A stretch of DNA of 42,968 nucleotides from Streptomyces ardesiacus (GCF_003112575.1 NZ_BEWC01000016.1:1-42968); one strand, 5' to 3'. Positions 21,800-31,118 are shown, counted from the first letter of the stretch. Translations and numbers: made by a program. The notes: a model not told the origin generated them from the letters alone.

Positions 21800-24237
21800 C
21801 GCTGGGGCGTGACGGGGATGCCGGCGACCGTGCCCGCGCCGGTGCTGGTGCCGGTGTCCGGCGCGCCGCCGCCCGCGCCGTCGGTGTCCCCGCCGCCCTC
21901 GTCGGTCCCGCCGTTCGCGGAGTCGTCGCCGCCCCCGCCCGTGGGGCCCGGCTCGGTGCTGGGGCGGCCCGTGCCCGGGGTGCCGCCGCCGGTGGCCGGG
22001 GGGCCGGTCTCGGTGCCGCCGGGGCCGCCGGGCGGGGTGCTGCCGCCGGAGTCGCCCGGGCTGCCGGTGCCGTCCTCGTCGCCGGTGGACGGGGTGTCCG
22101 GGTCGCTGCTGCCGCTCGCGTCGCCGTCGCCGGGCTCGTCCGAGGCGTCGCTGCTCGGGGGCGCGGTGACGTCGGCGCCGGTCTGGAGCTGGAGGTCGAA
22201 GTCGGTGACCGGTTCGCCCTTGAGGGCGCTGCGGGTGTACTGGCTCCAGATCTCGGCGGGCGCCCCGCCGCCGTTGATGCGGGCGAGGCCCATGACGCCG
22301 TACAGGGACTTGTGGGCGGCGGTCTTGGGGTCCTGGCCCATGACGGCCACGACGGTGGCGAGGTCGGGGGTGTAGCCGGCGAACCAGGCGGCCGTGTCCT
22401 CCTCGGCGGTGCCGGTCTTGCCCGCGGCGGGGCGGCCGGCGGCCTGGGCGGCGGTGGCGGTGCCGTTCTCGACGACGCTGCGCAGCACGGACGTGGTGGT
22501 GTCGGCGGCCTCGCGGCTGACGGCCTGGTGCTCGCGCCGCTCGGGCAGCGCGACCTCCTCCTTGCCGTCCTTGGTGACCTTCTCGACCAGCGTGTAGGTG
22601 CTGTGCCTGCCGTGGTTGGCGATGGTCGCGTAGGCCTCGGCCATGTCCAGGGGGCTGGCGGTGGCGACGCCGAGCGCGATGGAGGGCGAGGGGGTCAGCT
22701 CGGGGGTGTTCTTGGACAGACCGAGGTCGATCGCGGTCTGCTTGACCTTGTCGGAGCCGACGTCGACGGCCATCTGGGCGTACACGGCGTTGATGGACTT
22801 GTCGGTGGCCTCGCGGACGGTGACGTGTCCGTAGTCGCGGTGGTCCTCGTTCTCGGGGGCGTAGCGGCCGCCGGCCCAGCCCTGGACGGGGCGTTCGCTG
22901 GTGCCGTCGTAGCGGGTGTTGGGGTTGATCGTCTGGCCGCTCTGCGTCTGCGAGTGGTTCTCGACGGCGGAGGCGAACACGAAGGGCTTGAAGGTGGAGC
23001 CGACCTGGAAGTCGCGGCGCACGGCGTTGGGTGTGTACTGCTTGACGTAGTCGATGCCGTTGTACATCGCGACGACCTTGCCGGTCTTCGGGTCGACGGA
23101 GGCGCCTCCGGCGCGGACGTAGGTGTCGACCTTGCGTTCCTTCTGGTCGAGCTGGGACATGAGCTTGTCGTCGACGGCCTTGACGAAGGCGTCCTGCTTG
23201 TCCTTCTGGAGGGTGGTGGTGATGCGGTAGCCGCCGCGGCCGAGTTCCTCCTCGTCGACGATGCCGTTGTCGCTCAGGTACTTCTTGACGATGTTGACGA
23301 CGTAGCCGCGCTGTCCGGACATGTTGGTGGAGACGGTGGACTGCTTGGGCTTGGGGAACTCGGCGGCGGCGCGGTCGGAGGCGCTGAGCCAGCCCTTGTC
23401 GACCATGCCGTTCATGACGTAGTTCCAGCGGGACTGGGCGGCGGGCTTGTTCTCGGGGTGGGCGACGACGTCGTACTGGCTGGGGGCGTTGAGCAGGGAG
23501 GCGAGGTAGGCGCCCTGGGCGGCGGTGAGGTCCTTGGCGTCGACGCCGAAGTAGGCCTGGGCGGCGGACTGGATGCCGTAGGCGCCGCGGCCGAAGAAGC
23601 TGGTGTTGAGGTAGCCCTCGAGGATCTCGTCCTTGCTCTTCTCGCGGTCGAGCTTGATCGAGATGAAGAACTCCTTCACCTTGCGGGTGACGGTCTGTTC
23701 CTGGGCCAGGTAGTAGTTCTTGACGTACTGCTGGGTGATGGTGGAGCCGGACTGCTTGCCCTTGCCGGTGGCGGTGTTCCAGCCGGCGCGGACCATCGCC
23801 ATGGGGTCGATGGCGGACTCGGTGTAGAAGTCGCGGTCCTCGGCGGCGAGGACGGCGTGCTGGGCTTCCTTGGAGATGCCGGCGAGGCCGACGCTCTCGC
23901 GGTTGACCTCGCCGTCGCGGGCGAGGACGGTGCCGTCGGCGTACAGGTAGACGTTGGACTGCTTGGTGGCGAGGGCGTTGGCGGCGGGGATCTGCACGAG
24001 GTGGTAGCCGAGGAAGAAGCCGCCGACGATCAGCAGGAGGCCGACGACGACCGTGCTCAGCACGATGCGCCAGGTGGGGATCAGCCGGCGCCAGCCGGTG
24101 CGCTTGGGCCGCTTGGGCTTCTTCGCCTTCCCGGCCTTCGGCGTGCCGGGTGCTCCCGTCGGTCCCTTGCCGGCCGCCTGGGGCTCTCTCTGCGCCCAGC
24201 CCGGGGTCGGCTGCTGCGGCTGCGGCTCGTCGCTCAT
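21793..24237 (-). CDS. Bifunctional class A penicillin-binding protein
   Basis: An 814-residue type II membrane protein. Residues 1-57 are a cytoplasmic Pro/Lys-rich tail and 58-78 the membrane anchor. The GT51 glycosyltransferase domain runs about 95-280: Glu133 in AAEDRDFYTE, GSTITQQYVKN, RKVKEFFISIKLD. The transpeptidase covers about 380-670: Ser414 in STFK, SIN (481-483) and KTG (607-609). It polymerises and cross-links peptidoglycan. Residues 692-805 are a Gly/Pro/Asp/Ser-rich tail, unusual in length. Start 24237 has AGGAG about 12 bases upstream; ATG 24261 is possible. It faces the divergent ABC operon across a short palindrome. Confidence 0.94.
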   Translation of the reverse strand: MSDEPQPQQPTPGWAQREPQAAGKGPTGAPGTPKAGKAKKPKRPKRTGWRRLIPTWRIVLSTVVVGLLLIVGGFFLGYHLVQIPAANALATKQSNVYLYADGTVLARDGEVNRESVGLAGISKEAQHAVLAAEDRDFYTESAIDPMAMVRAGWNTATGKGKQSGSTITQQYVKNYYLAQEQTVTRKVKEFFISIKLDREKSKDEILEGYLNTSFFGRGAYGIQSAAQAYFGVDAKDLTAAQGAYLASLLNAPSQYDVVAHPENKPAAQSRWNYVMNGMVDKGWLSASDRAAAEFPKPKQSTVSTNMSGQRGYVVNIVKKYLSDNGIVDEEELGRGGYRITTTLQKDKQDAFVKAVDDKLMSQLDQKERKVDTYVRAGGASVDPKTGKVVAMYNGIDYVKQYTPNAVRRDFQVGSTFKPFVFASAVENHSQTQSGQTINPNTRYDGTSERPVQGWAGGRYAPENEDHRDYGHVTVREATDKSINAVYAQMAVDVGSDKVKQTAIDLGLSKNTPELTPSPSIALGVATASPLDMAEAYATIANHGRHSTYTLVEKVTKDGKEEVALPERREHQAVSREAADTTTSVLRSVVENGTATAAQAAGRPAAGKTGTAEEDTAAWFAGYTPDLATVVAVMGQDPKTAAHKSLYGVMGLARINGGGAPAEIWSQYTRSALKGEPVTDFDLQLQTGADVTAPPSSDASDEPGDGDASGSSDPDTPSTGDEDGTGSPGDSGGSTPPGGPGGTETGPPATGGGTPGTGRPSTEPGPTGGGGDDSANGGTDEGGGDTDGAGGGAPDTGTSTGAGTVAGIPVTPQRQ

Positions 24238-24263
24238 CTCGTGCACGGACTCCTGTTTCATTT

Positions 24264-24280
24264 CGTACGGTTTTCGTACG
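24264..24280. promoter_or_regulatory. Palindrome CGTACG-N5-CGTACG
   Basis: Two copies of the self-complementary CGTACG at 24264-24269 and 24275-24280, separated by GTTTT. They lie about 27 bases before the PBP start and 140 before the ABC permease. An operator or a hairpin in the PBP leader. Confidence 0.35.
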
Positions 24281-24377
24281 TCTGAGTTCTTCTGAAGAAG
24301 ACTCTCGCACCGTGGGTTCCGTTCCCACTCGACGGCACACCCGTGAAATTCCGTGGCGGGGGCCTTCGGGGGCGCAC

Positions 24378-24383
24378 TAGGCT
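24378..24383 (+). promoter_or_regulatory. -10 hexamer of the ABC operon
   Basis: TAGGCT lies 34 bases before the GTG start, leaving about 27 bases of leader that include GGAGG. Confidence 0.35.
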
Positions 24384-24417
24384 CCTGCGCTTTGGTGCCG
24401 GTCGGAGGGGGAGGGCA

Positions 24418-25224
24418 GTGGGTGCGGGCTCGGGGCGGTTGTACGTCGCCGTCGCGGCGGGTGGATTCCGACGGTACGCGACGTATCGGGCGGCCACGGC
24501 GGCCGGGGTGTTCACCAACACCGTTTTCGGACTGATCCTCGTCTACACCTATCTGGCCCTGTGGGACGAGAAACCGCAGCTCGGAGGGTACGACCAGGCG
24601 CAGGCGTCGACGTTCGTGTGGCTGGGGCAGGCGCTGCTGGCGGCGCTGGCGATCGGCGGCGGGGGGTTCGAGGACGAGCTGATGGAGCGCATCCGTACGG
24701 GTGATGTGGCCGTCGATCTGTACCGCCCGGTCGATCTCCAGCTCTGGTGGCTGGCGGCGGACGTGGGACGGGCGCTGTTCCAGTTGCTGGGCCGCGGGGT
24801 GGTGCCGTTCGTGTTCGGATCGTTGTTCTTCCCGGTGGCGCTGCCGCGGGAGGTGTCCGTGTGGGCGGCGTTCCTGGTGGCGGTGGTGCTGGCGATGCTG
24901 GTGGGTTTCGCGCTGCGCTATCTGGTGGCGCTCTCGGCGTTCTGGCTGCTGGACGGCACGGGGGTGACGCAGATGGCGTGGCTGGCGGGGCTGTTCTGCT
25001 CGGGGATGCTGCTGCCGCTGAACGTGTTCCCGGGGGCGCTCGGCGAGGTGGTGCGGGCGCTGCCGTGGTCGTCGCTGCTGCAGGCGCCGGCGGACGTGCT
25101 GCTGGGGGAGGCGGATCCGCTGCGGACGTATCTCTTCCAGGCGTCCTGGGCGGTGGCGCTGCTGGCGCTGGGCCGGCTGGTGCAGTCGGCGGCGACGCGC
25201 CGGGTGGTGGTCCAGGGTGGCTGA
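24418..25224 (+). CDS. ABC-2 type exporter permease, first subunit
   Basis: A 268-residue membrane protein with about six hydrophobic segments, of the ABC-2 family that works in pairs with a second permease and an ATPase. The N-terminus (GGFRRYATYRAATAAGVFTNT) and ELMERIRTGDVAVDLYRPVD are typical of this exporter subfamily. Start GTG 24418 follows GGAGG; an upstream in-frame ATG (24343) would overlap the promoter. It overlaps the next gene by eight bases, giving coupled translation. The exported substrate is unknown. Confidence 0.88.
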   Translation: MGAGSGRLYVAVAAGGFRRYATYRAATAAGVFTNTVFGLILVYTYLALWDEKPQLGGYDQAQASTFVWLGQALLAALAIGGGGFEDELMERIRTGDVAVDLYRPVDLQLWWLAADVGRALFQLLGRGVVPFVFGSLFFPVALPREVSVWAAFLVAVVLAMLVGFALRYLVALSAFWLLDGTGVTQMAWLAGLFCSGMLLPLNVFPGALGEVVRALPWSSLLQAPADVLLGEADPLRTYLFQASWAVALLALGRLVQSAATRRVVVQGG

Positions 25225-26059
25225 GGTCGCCGGGAGGGAGGTGCGGCGCGGCCGTGCCGTCGAGGGGGTGCGCGCGTACGGGCTGATCGCCGGGATGTGG
25301 ATCAGGTCGACGATGGCGTACCGGACGTCCTTCGCGCTGACGACGGTCGGGAACTTCGCGATGACCGCGCTGGACTTCGTGGCGATCCTGCTGATGTTCT
25401 CCCGCGTCGACGCGCTGGGCGGCTGGTCGCTGCCGGAGGTGGCGTTCCTGTACGGGCTGTCCGGGGTGTCCTTCGGTCTGGCGGACCTGGCGGTCGGCTC
25501 GATGGAACGGCTGGGGCGCCGGGTGCGCGACGGCACGCTGGACACGCTGCTGGTGCGGCCGGTGCCGGTGCTCGCGCAGGTGGCGGCGGACCGGTTCGCG
25601 CTGCGCCGGCTCGGCCGGGTGACGCAGGGGCTGCTGGTGCTCGGGTACGCGCTGGTGGTCGTCGACGTCGACTGGACGGCGGCGAAGCTGCTGCTGATGC
25701 CGGTGATGCTGCTGGGCGGAGCGGGGATCTTCTGCGCGGTGTTCCTGGCGGCGGCGGCGTTCCAGTTCGTGGCGCAGGACGCGTCGGAGGTGGCCAACGC
25801 CTTCACGTACGGCGGTACGACGTTGCTGCAGTATCCGCCGGCGGTGTTCGCGCTGGACCTGGTGCGGGGGGTGACGTTCGTGGTGCCGCTGGCGTTCGTG
25901 AACTGGCTGCCGGCGGGTTACGTGCTGGGTCGGCCGTACCCGCTGGACCTGCCCGGGTGGGTGGCGTTCACGACGCCGCTCGTCGCCGCGGCCTGCTGCG
26001 GGCTTGCGGGGCTGGCCTGGCGGGCGGGGCTGCGTTCGTACCGGAGTACGGGGAGCTGA
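25217..26059 (+). CDS. ABC-2 type exporter permease, second subunit
   Basis: A 280-residue protein with about six membrane spans. It parallels the first subunit: RSTMAYRTSFALTTVGN near the start and ERLGRRVRDGTLDTLLVRPVP in the cytoplasmic loop thought to contact the ATPase. It starts at GTG 25217 inside the end of the first permease gene. The ATPase gene follows 56 bases later after imperfect GGCGGAGAGG repeats. Together the three encode one exporter; lipid, peptide or drug export are all possible. Confidence 0.88.
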   Translation: MAEVAGREVRRGRAVEGVRAYGLIAGMWIRSTMAYRTSFALTTVGNFAMTALDFVAILLMFSRVDALGGWSLPEVAFLYGLSGVSFGLADLAVGSMERLGRRVRDGTLDTLLVRPVPVLAQVAADRFALRRLGRVTQGLLVLGYALVVVDVDWTAAKLLLMPVMLLGGAGIFCAVFLAAAAFQFVAQDASEVANAFTYGGTTLLQYPPAVFALDLVRGVTFVVPLAFVNWLPAGYVLGRPYPLDLPGWVAFTTPLVAAACCGLAGLAWRAGLRSYRSTGS

Positions 26060-26115
26060 CGGAGCGGAGCACGGGAAGCCGACGGAAGAGGGCGGAGAGG
26101 GTGGAGAGGGCGGAG

Positions 26116-27156
26116 ATGACGGAGTCGACGCGGAAGCAGAGGCCGCGGACGACGCGGACGACGGGTCCGGAGCCGGTGACCGGGGCGGGTGCCGCGGCCT
26201 TCATCGAGCTGGAGGGCGTGGAGAAGGTCTTCGACGTGCGCAAGAAGACGGGCTTCCTGAAGCGGGAGCGGCGGCAGGTGCGTGCCGTGGACGGGCTGTC
26301 GTTCACGGTGTCGCGCGGTGAGGTGGTCGGCTACATCGGCCCGAACGGCGCCGGGAAGTCGACGACGATCAAGATGCTCACCGGCATCCTGACGCCGAGC
26401 GGCGGCCGGCTGCGGGTGGCGGGCATCGACCCGTCCCGGGAGCGGACGCGGCTGGCGCACCGCATGGGGGTGGTCTTCGGGCAGCGCACGACGCTGTGGT
26501 GGGACCTGCCGCTGATCGACTCCTACCGGCTGATGCACCGCATGTACCGCATCCCCGACGCCCGTTACCGCGAGAACCTTGACCGCTGCGTCGAACTCCT
26601 CCAGCTCCAGGACCTGTTGGACGTTCCGGTGCGGCAGCTCTCCCTGGGGCAGCGGATGCGCGGCGACATCGCGGCGGCGCTGCTGCACGACCCGGAGGTG
26701 GTCTACCTGGACGAGCCGACGATCGGGCTCGACGTCGTCTCCAAGACCAAGGTGCGGGGGTTCCTGCGGGACTTGAACGCCGAGCGCGGCACGACGGTGC
26801 TGCTGACCACGCACGACCTCCAGGACATCGAGCAGCTCTGCTCGCGCGTGATGGTCATCGACCACGGCCGGCTGATGTACGACGGTCCGCTGGAGGGCCT
26901 GCACGAGGCGGGGGAGAGCGAACGCACCCTGGTGGTGGACCTGGAACGGGAGTTGCCGCCGATCGAGGCGCCGGAGCCCGCGCGGGTGGTGCGGGTGGAG
27001 GGGCCGCGGCAGTGGCTGGCGTTCCCGGCGTCCGCGTCGGCGGCCGGGCTGGTGGCGGACGTCGCGGCCCGGTATCCGCTGGTGGACCTGTCGGTGCGGG
27101 AGCCGGACATCGAGTCGGTGATCGCGAAGATGTACGAGGAACGTGCGGGCGCGTAG
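26116..27156 (+). CDS. ABC exporter ATP-binding subunit
   Basis: A 346-residue ATPase that powers the two upstream permeases. Walker A GPNGAGKST (75-83), signature LSLGQ (175-179) rather than LSGGQ, Walker B VVYLDE (195-200) and switch His233 are all present. The WWDLPLIDSY segment after the Q-loop is typical of the subfamily paired with these permeases. A C-terminal extension of about 90 residues ends in VREPDIESVIAKMYEE, which may be regulatory. GGAG lies directly upstream of ATG 26116. Confidence 0.93.
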   Translation: MTESTRKQRPRTTRTTGPEPVTGAGAAAFIELEGVEKVFDVRKKTGFLKRERRQVRAVDGLSFTVSRGEVVGYIGPNGAGKSTTIKMLTGILTPSGGRLRVAGIDPSRERTRLAHRMGVVFGQRTTLWWDLPLIDSYRLMHRMYRIPDARYRENLDRCVELLQLQDLLDVPVRQLSLGQRMRGDIAAALLHDPEVVYLDEPTIGLDVVSKTKVRGFLRDLNAERGTTVLLTTHDLQDIEQLCSRVMVIDHGRLMYDGPLEGLHEAGESERTLVVDLERELPPIEAPEPARVVRVEGPRQWLAFPASASAAGLVADVAARYPLVDLSVREPDIESVIAKMYEERAGA

Positions 27157-27176
27157 TGCCGGGCGCGGTGACCTCG

Positions 27177-27182
27177 TAGGCT
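27177..27182 (+). promoter_or_regulatory. -10 hexamer of the DUF1707 gene (leaderless)
   Basis: TAGGCT ends seven bases before the ATG, identical in sequence and spacing to the rph promoter. No ribosome site is present. Confidence 0.45.
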
Positions 27183-27189
27183 GCTGTAC

Positions 27190-28074
27190 ATGACCGACGA
27201 CGCCCCGGAACTCCGCGCATCCGACGCCGACCGTGAACGAGTCGCCGAGGTCCTGCGCGACGCCCTCGCCGAGGGACGCCTGGACATGACCGAGTTCGAG
27301 GAGCGGCTGGACGCCACGTACAAGGCGCGTACGTACGGGGAGCTGGCGCCGATCACCCGCGACCTGCCGGTCGGCGCGGTGGCCGAGGCGCCGCGGGTGT
27401 CGATGACGAAGGAGCCCGAGCGGGCCGGGGGCTGGGCCGGGCGGATCACCGGCGCGGAGGGCTCGTCCACGTGGGCGGTCGCCGTGATGTCCGGTTTCCA
27501 GCGCAAGGGGCGCTGGACGGTGCCGAGGCGGTTCACCTCGTTCGCGTTCTGGGGCGGCGGGGAGATCGACCTGCGCGAGGCGGACTTCTCGGCCGGCGAG
27601 GTCGTGCTCAACTGCGTCGCGATCATGGGCGGGATGCAGGTGATCGTGCCGCCGGGTGTCGAGGTGGTCGTGCGCGGCATCGGCATCATGGGCGGCTTCG
27701 ACCACAGCGAGGAGGGCGTGCGCGGAGACCCGGGCGCCCCGCGCGTCGTCGTGACGGGCTTCGCCTTCTGGGGCGGCGTCGGCGTGGAGCGCAAGGTGAC
27801 GCGGGCGGAGCGGCAGCGGCTGAAGGAGGAGCGCCGCCAGGAGAAGCTGGAGCGCCGCCAGGAACGGGAGCGCGAGCGTCTGGAGGGCAGGGACCGGGAC
27901 GGGGGCCGCGGGCTGCCCGGCGGCCGCCTCGGGATGCCGGCCGACCACCGGGACGCCCACCGCAGGATGCTGGAGGACCACCGGGACATGGTCCGCGACC
28001 TGCGGGAGGAACGCCACGAGCAGCGCGAACTGCGCCGGGAGGAACGCGAACGCCGCCGCCGGGGCGAGGACTGA
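27190..28074 (+). CDS. DUF1707 protein with LiaF-like domain
   Basis: A 294-residue protein. Residues 5-60 are DUF1707 (LRASDADRERVAEVL, GRLDMTEFEERLDATYKART, YGELAPITRDLP). Residues about 95-200 form a beta-rich domain like the C-terminal part of LiaF (cell wall-active antibiotic response), with GGGEIDLREADFS and repeated GG-containing strands. Residues 205-294 are a very basic and acidic coiled-coil rich in Arg/Glu. There is no membrane segment. Relatives are linked to envelope-stress sensing; the charged tail is unusual. It has a leaderless-looking start. Confidence 0.88.
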   Translation: MTDDAPELRASDADRERVAEVLRDALAEGRLDMTEFEERLDATYKARTYGELAPITRDLPVGAVAEAPRVSMTKEPERAGGWAGRITGAEGSSTWAVAVMSGFQRKGRWTVPRRFTSFAFWGGGEIDLREADFSAGEVVLNCVAIMGGMQVIVPPGVEVVVRGIGIMGGFDHSEEGVRGDPGAPRVVVTGFAFWGGVGVERKVTRAERQRLKEERRQEKLERRQERERERLEGRDRDGGRGLPGGRLGMPADHRDAHRRMLEDHRDMVRDLREERHEQRELRREERERRRRGED

Positions 28075-28075
28075 C

Positions 28076-28106
28076 GGCCGGGGGCCCGGCACACGGGCCC
28101 CCGGCC
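28076..28106. terminator. Bidirectional terminator
   Basis: A perfect 13-bp stem, GGCCGGGGGCCCG (28076-28088) with its complement at 28094-28106, and a 5-base loop. It lies between the convergent DUF1707 and SGNH genes. Confidence 0.88.
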
Positions 28107-28122
28107 CTCCCGGCCGTACGGC

Positions 28123-29487
28123 CTACGCCGCGACCGGTACCGCGCCCTTCAGGGCGTCCAGGTCGAGGGCCCGGCCCATGCGGGCGTATCCGTTGTCGTT
28201 GGGGTGCAGGTGGTCGCCGGTGTCGTAGTCGGAGCGCAGGCGGCGCGGGTCGTAGGGGTCCCGCAGGGCCTTGTCGAAGTCGACGACCGCGTCGAAGACG
28301 CGGCCGGAGCGGATCTCCTCGTTGATCTGCTGCCGCATCGTCTCGCGGGCCCCGGTGTAGCCGCTGTGGCCGCCGAACGGCGTGATCGTCCCGCCGACGA
28401 CCCGCAGGCCCCGGGCGTGCGCCCGGTCGACGAGGGTGCGCAGGCCGGTGAGGATGCCGTCGCGGTCGGCGAGTTGCGGGCTGTGCAGGATGTCGTTGAC
28501 GCCGAGCAGGACGACGACGGTCTTGACGTTGGTGCGGTGCAGCACGTCGCGTTCGAAGCGGCTCAGTCCGCTCGGGTTGTCGGCCGGCCGCCCCGACCTG
28601 CTGGTCAGGATCCGGTTGCCGCTGATGCCCTCGTTCACGACGCTGTAGCGGGGCGTGTCCCGGCCGTCGCCGGCGGCCCGGTGCAGCCGCTCGGCGAGGA
28701 CGTCGGTCCAGCGGTGGTTGGCGTCGGCGGCGGCGCCGAGTCCGTCGGTGATCGAGTCGCCGAAGGCCACGACGGTGCCGTCGGCCTCGTGGCTGAGCAC
28801 GTCCAGCGCGGTCAGGTACCGCCAGTACGGCGTGGGGGTGGTGTACGCGAGCGCGGTGACGTCCGCCGTACGGTCGCCCTGGGCGAGGTAGCTGGTCTGC
28901 CGGGCCATCGGGTGGTAGGTCACCGGCCCGGAGGCGACGGGGGAGTACGTGGTGACCAGGACGTCCGCGCCGTAGGGGACGGCGATGCGGGCGACGTCGC
29001 TCATCACCTGGCCGCCCGCCGGGATGATCACCCGGGCGTCGCCGCCGAAGGTCAGCGCGCGCATGGTGTCGGCGACCGCGGCCGCCGTGCCGGGTCCCGC
29101 GGCCAGGGCTATGGAGGCGTGGGTGATGGTCAGCGGCGACTGGCCGTACAGGTTGGACAGGGTCACGCGCGCGCCGGTGCCGCCGACCGAGGTGTGCACG
29201 ACGTTGCGCACGGAGCGGCCCGCCATGCCGGTCGTCCCGGTGCCCGGCTCGGCCGCGGCCGGTGCGGTGGCCCAGGCGCCCACCCAGGCGCCCGTCGAGG
29301 CGGGGGCGACGTCCCCCTGCGGGAGACGGCCTCCGGTCTGCAGTGCGTGGGCCCTGGTGCCGTCGTCCGCGGACGCTCCGGCGTATATGGCCGCGGAGAT
29401 CGCCACTATCAGGGTGACGATCGCCGCGAGCAGGGCACGGTGCTTGGTGGGAGGCGCCCCCGCACCCCCGTCACGACCCCGGGTCAT
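28123..29487 (-). CDS. Secreted SGNH/GDSL hydrolase
   Basis: A 454-residue esterase-type hydrolase. A single hydrophobic segment (17-37) serves as signal peptide or anchor. Residues about 65-225 are a beta-sandwich-like N-terminal domain. The SGNH blocks are FGDSITDG with Ser245, NEGISGN, LLGVNDI, and DHLHP with Asp425 and His428. These act on acyl or acetyl esters, often of carbohydrates or lipids, outside the cell. AGGAG lies 12 bases before ATG 29487. An upstream start (29544) adds 19 residues without a ribosome site. Confidence 0.92.
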   Translation of the reverse strand: MTRGRDGGAGAPPTKHRALLAAIVTLIVAISAAIYAGASADDGTRAHALQTGGRLPQGDVAPASTGAWVGAWATAPAAAEPGTGTTGMAGRSVRNVVHTSVGGTGARVTLSNLYGQSPLTITHASIALAAGPGTAAAVADTMRALTFGGDARVIIPAGGQVMSDVARIAVPYGADVLVTTYSPVASGPVTYHPMARQTSYLAQGDRTADVTALAYTTPTPYWRYLTALDVLSHEADGTVVAFGDSITDGLGAAADANHRWTDVLAERLHRAAGDGRDTPRYSVVNEGISGNRILTSRSGRPADNPSGLSRFERDVLHRTNVKTVVVLLGVNDILHSPQLADRDGILTGLRTLVDRAHARGLRVVGGTITPFGGHSGYTGARETMRQQINEEIRSGRVFDAVVDFDKALRDPYDPRRLRSDYDTGDHLHPNDNGYARMGRALDLDALKGAVPVAA

Positions 29488-29686
29488 GCTGTTCTGTTCT
29501 CCTCGGGCGAGGGGAGCCCCGAGGCTCCGGTCCGATGAACCCATGATGCGTCATGGGCGGAGGAAAGGCCGCGGGAGCCCCGGGCGTTCCCCCTCCCGGG
29601 ACAGACGCCGGGAACTTGTGTTCCGTTCCGGGAGTCGGTCAGGAAGGGACAATGTGTGAGGGACGTATCAGCGAACGGTGGAGCGG

Positions 29687-31090
29687 ATGGAACGCACGAA
29701 AGCGGAACTTCCTGAGGGCGCGGGGGGTACGGGGGGTACGGGGGGCACGGGGGGTTCCGGGGGCGCGGGGGAGCGCGCGGGGGCGGACACCGGTGGTACG
29801 GGCGCGGGGGCGGTGCGCGACCGTGCGATGACCTCCTTCAGCCCGGCCGACGAGGAAAAGCGCCGCGGCGTGCGCCGGATGAAGCTCACCGCCACCGGCC
29901 TGCTGCTCTTCGTCGCCGTGGTCTACGTCCTGTCCGAGTGGGCCTCCCACCACGGCGCGGGCGCCTGGGCGGGCTACGTGTCCGCCGCCGCCGAGGCCGG
30001 CATGGTCGGCGCGCTCGCCGACTGGTTCGCCGTCACCGCCCTCTTCCGCCACCCCCTCGGCATCCCCATCCCGCACACCGCGATCATCCCGAGGAAGAAG
30101 GACCAGCTCGGCGTCTCGCTGGGCGAGTTCGTCGGGGAGAACTTCCTGTCCGAGGACGTCGTGCGCCACCGGCTGCGCGCCGTCGGCATCGGCAGCCGCC
30201 TCGGCTCCTGGCTCGCCGTGCCCGAGCACGCCGACCGGGTGACGGCCGAGCTGTCCGCGGCCCTGCGCGGCGCCCTGACCGTGCTGCGCGACTCCGACGT
30301 CCAGGCGGTGGTCGGCGAGGCCATCACCCGCCGGGCCGACGCGCAGGAGATCGCGCCCGGCATCGGCAAGATGCTGGACCGGGTCGTCTCCGACGGCGGC
30401 CACAAGCGCGCCGTCGACCTGATCGTCTCCCGTGCCCACGACTGGCTGATCCTGCACGGCGACTCCGTGATGGACGCCGTCCAGGGCGGGGCCCCCGGAT
30501 GGACGCCCCGGTTCGTCGACCGGAAGATCGGCGACCGGGTCTACAAGGAGCTGCTGCGCTTCGTCACCGAGATGCGCGACATGCCCGCCCACCCCGCACG
30601 CGGCGCCCTGGACCGTTTCCTCACCGACTTCGCCGCCGACCTCCAGTCCGACACGGAGACCCGCGCGCGCGTGGAGCGGCTGAAGACCGAGGTGCTGGGC
30701 CGCGGCGAGGTCCAGGACCTGATCGCGTCCGCCTGGACAGCCGTACGGTCCATGATCGTCTCGGCGGCGGAGGACGAGCGCAGCGAACTGCGGCTCCGGG
30801 TCCGGGCCTCCCTGCTGTCCCTGGGCTCCCGGATGGCCTCCGACCCCAAGGTGCAGGGCAAGGTCGACCGGTGGGTGGAGAGCGCCGCGGTGTACGTCGT
30901 CACCACCTACCGCAAGGAGATCACCTCCCTGATCACCGACACGGTGGCGAGCTGGGACGCCGAGCACACCACGAAGAAGATCGAGGCGAACATCGGCCGC
31001 GACCTGCAGTTCATCCGCATCAACGGCACGGTGGTCGGCTCCCTGGCCGGGCTGGTGATCTACACGGTCTCCCGAATCCTCGGGGCGTAG
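29687..31090 (+). CDS. DUF445 membrane-associated protein
   Basis: A 467-residue protein. A Gly/Thr-rich tail (about 8-48, from a 9-bp DNA repeat) is followed by the DUF445 domain: a first helix GLLLFVAVVYVLSEW, the conserved GALADWFAVTALFRHPLGIPIPHTAI segment, and IIPRKKDQLGVSLGEFV. The middle is long and helical; a last membrane helix is at the C-terminus (TVVGSLAGLVIYTVSRILG). E. coli YjiN and Bacillus YheB belong here; function is unknown. GTG 29678 is an alternative start; neither has a good ribosome site. Confidence 0.9.
   Translation: MERTKAELPEGAGGTGGTGGTGGSGGAGERAGADTGGTGAGAVRDRAMTSFSPADEEKRRGVRRMKLTATGLLLFVAVVYVLSEWASHHGAGAWAGYVSAAAEAGMVGALADWFAVTALFRHPLGIPIPHTAIIPRKKDQLGVSLGEFVGENFLSEDVVRHRLRAVGIGSRLGSWLAVPEHADRVTAELSAALRGALTVLRDSDVQAVVGEAITRRADAQEIAPGIGKMLDRVVSDGGHKRAVDLIVSRAHDWLILHGDSVMDAVQGGAPGWTPRFVDRKIGDRVYKELLRFVTEMRDMPAHPARGALDRFLTDFAADLQSDTETRARVERLKTEVLGRGEVQDLIASAWTAVRSMIVSAAEDERSELRLRVRASLLSLGSRMASDPKVQGKVDRWVESAAVYVVTTYRKEITSLITDTVASWDAEHTTKKIEANIGRDLQFIRINGTVVGSLAGLVIYTVSRILGA
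29721..29768 (+). repeat. 9-bp repeats coding Gly-Thr-Gly
   Basis: About five units of CGGGGGGTA or close variants in tandem, coding GTGGTGGTGGSGG near the DUF445 N-terminus. Probably slippage-prone. Confidence 0.7.
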
Positions 31091-31098
31091 TCCCGTCC

Positions 31099-31118
31099 GG
31101 CGGGGGCACTCCCCCGCC
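31099..31118 (+). terminator. Hairpin abutting the MFS start codon
   Basis: GGCGGGGG (31099-31106) pairs perfectly with CCCCCGCC (31111-31118) around a CACT loop, and the MFS ATG is the next base. It may end the DUF445 transcript, or, if transcription continues, mask the MFS start. Confidence 0.5.

Noticed and set aside
20765..24340. A 1191-codon minus-strand frame across the PBP, gdx and GroES genes
   Set aside because: Arg/Pro/His-rich shadow translation; the overlapping genes have clear motifs and start signals.
24285..25806. Upstream extension of the PBP frame to 25806
   Set aside because: It lies antisense to the ABC permease genes and lacks a start signal; the PBP N-terminal tail and anchor begin at 24237.
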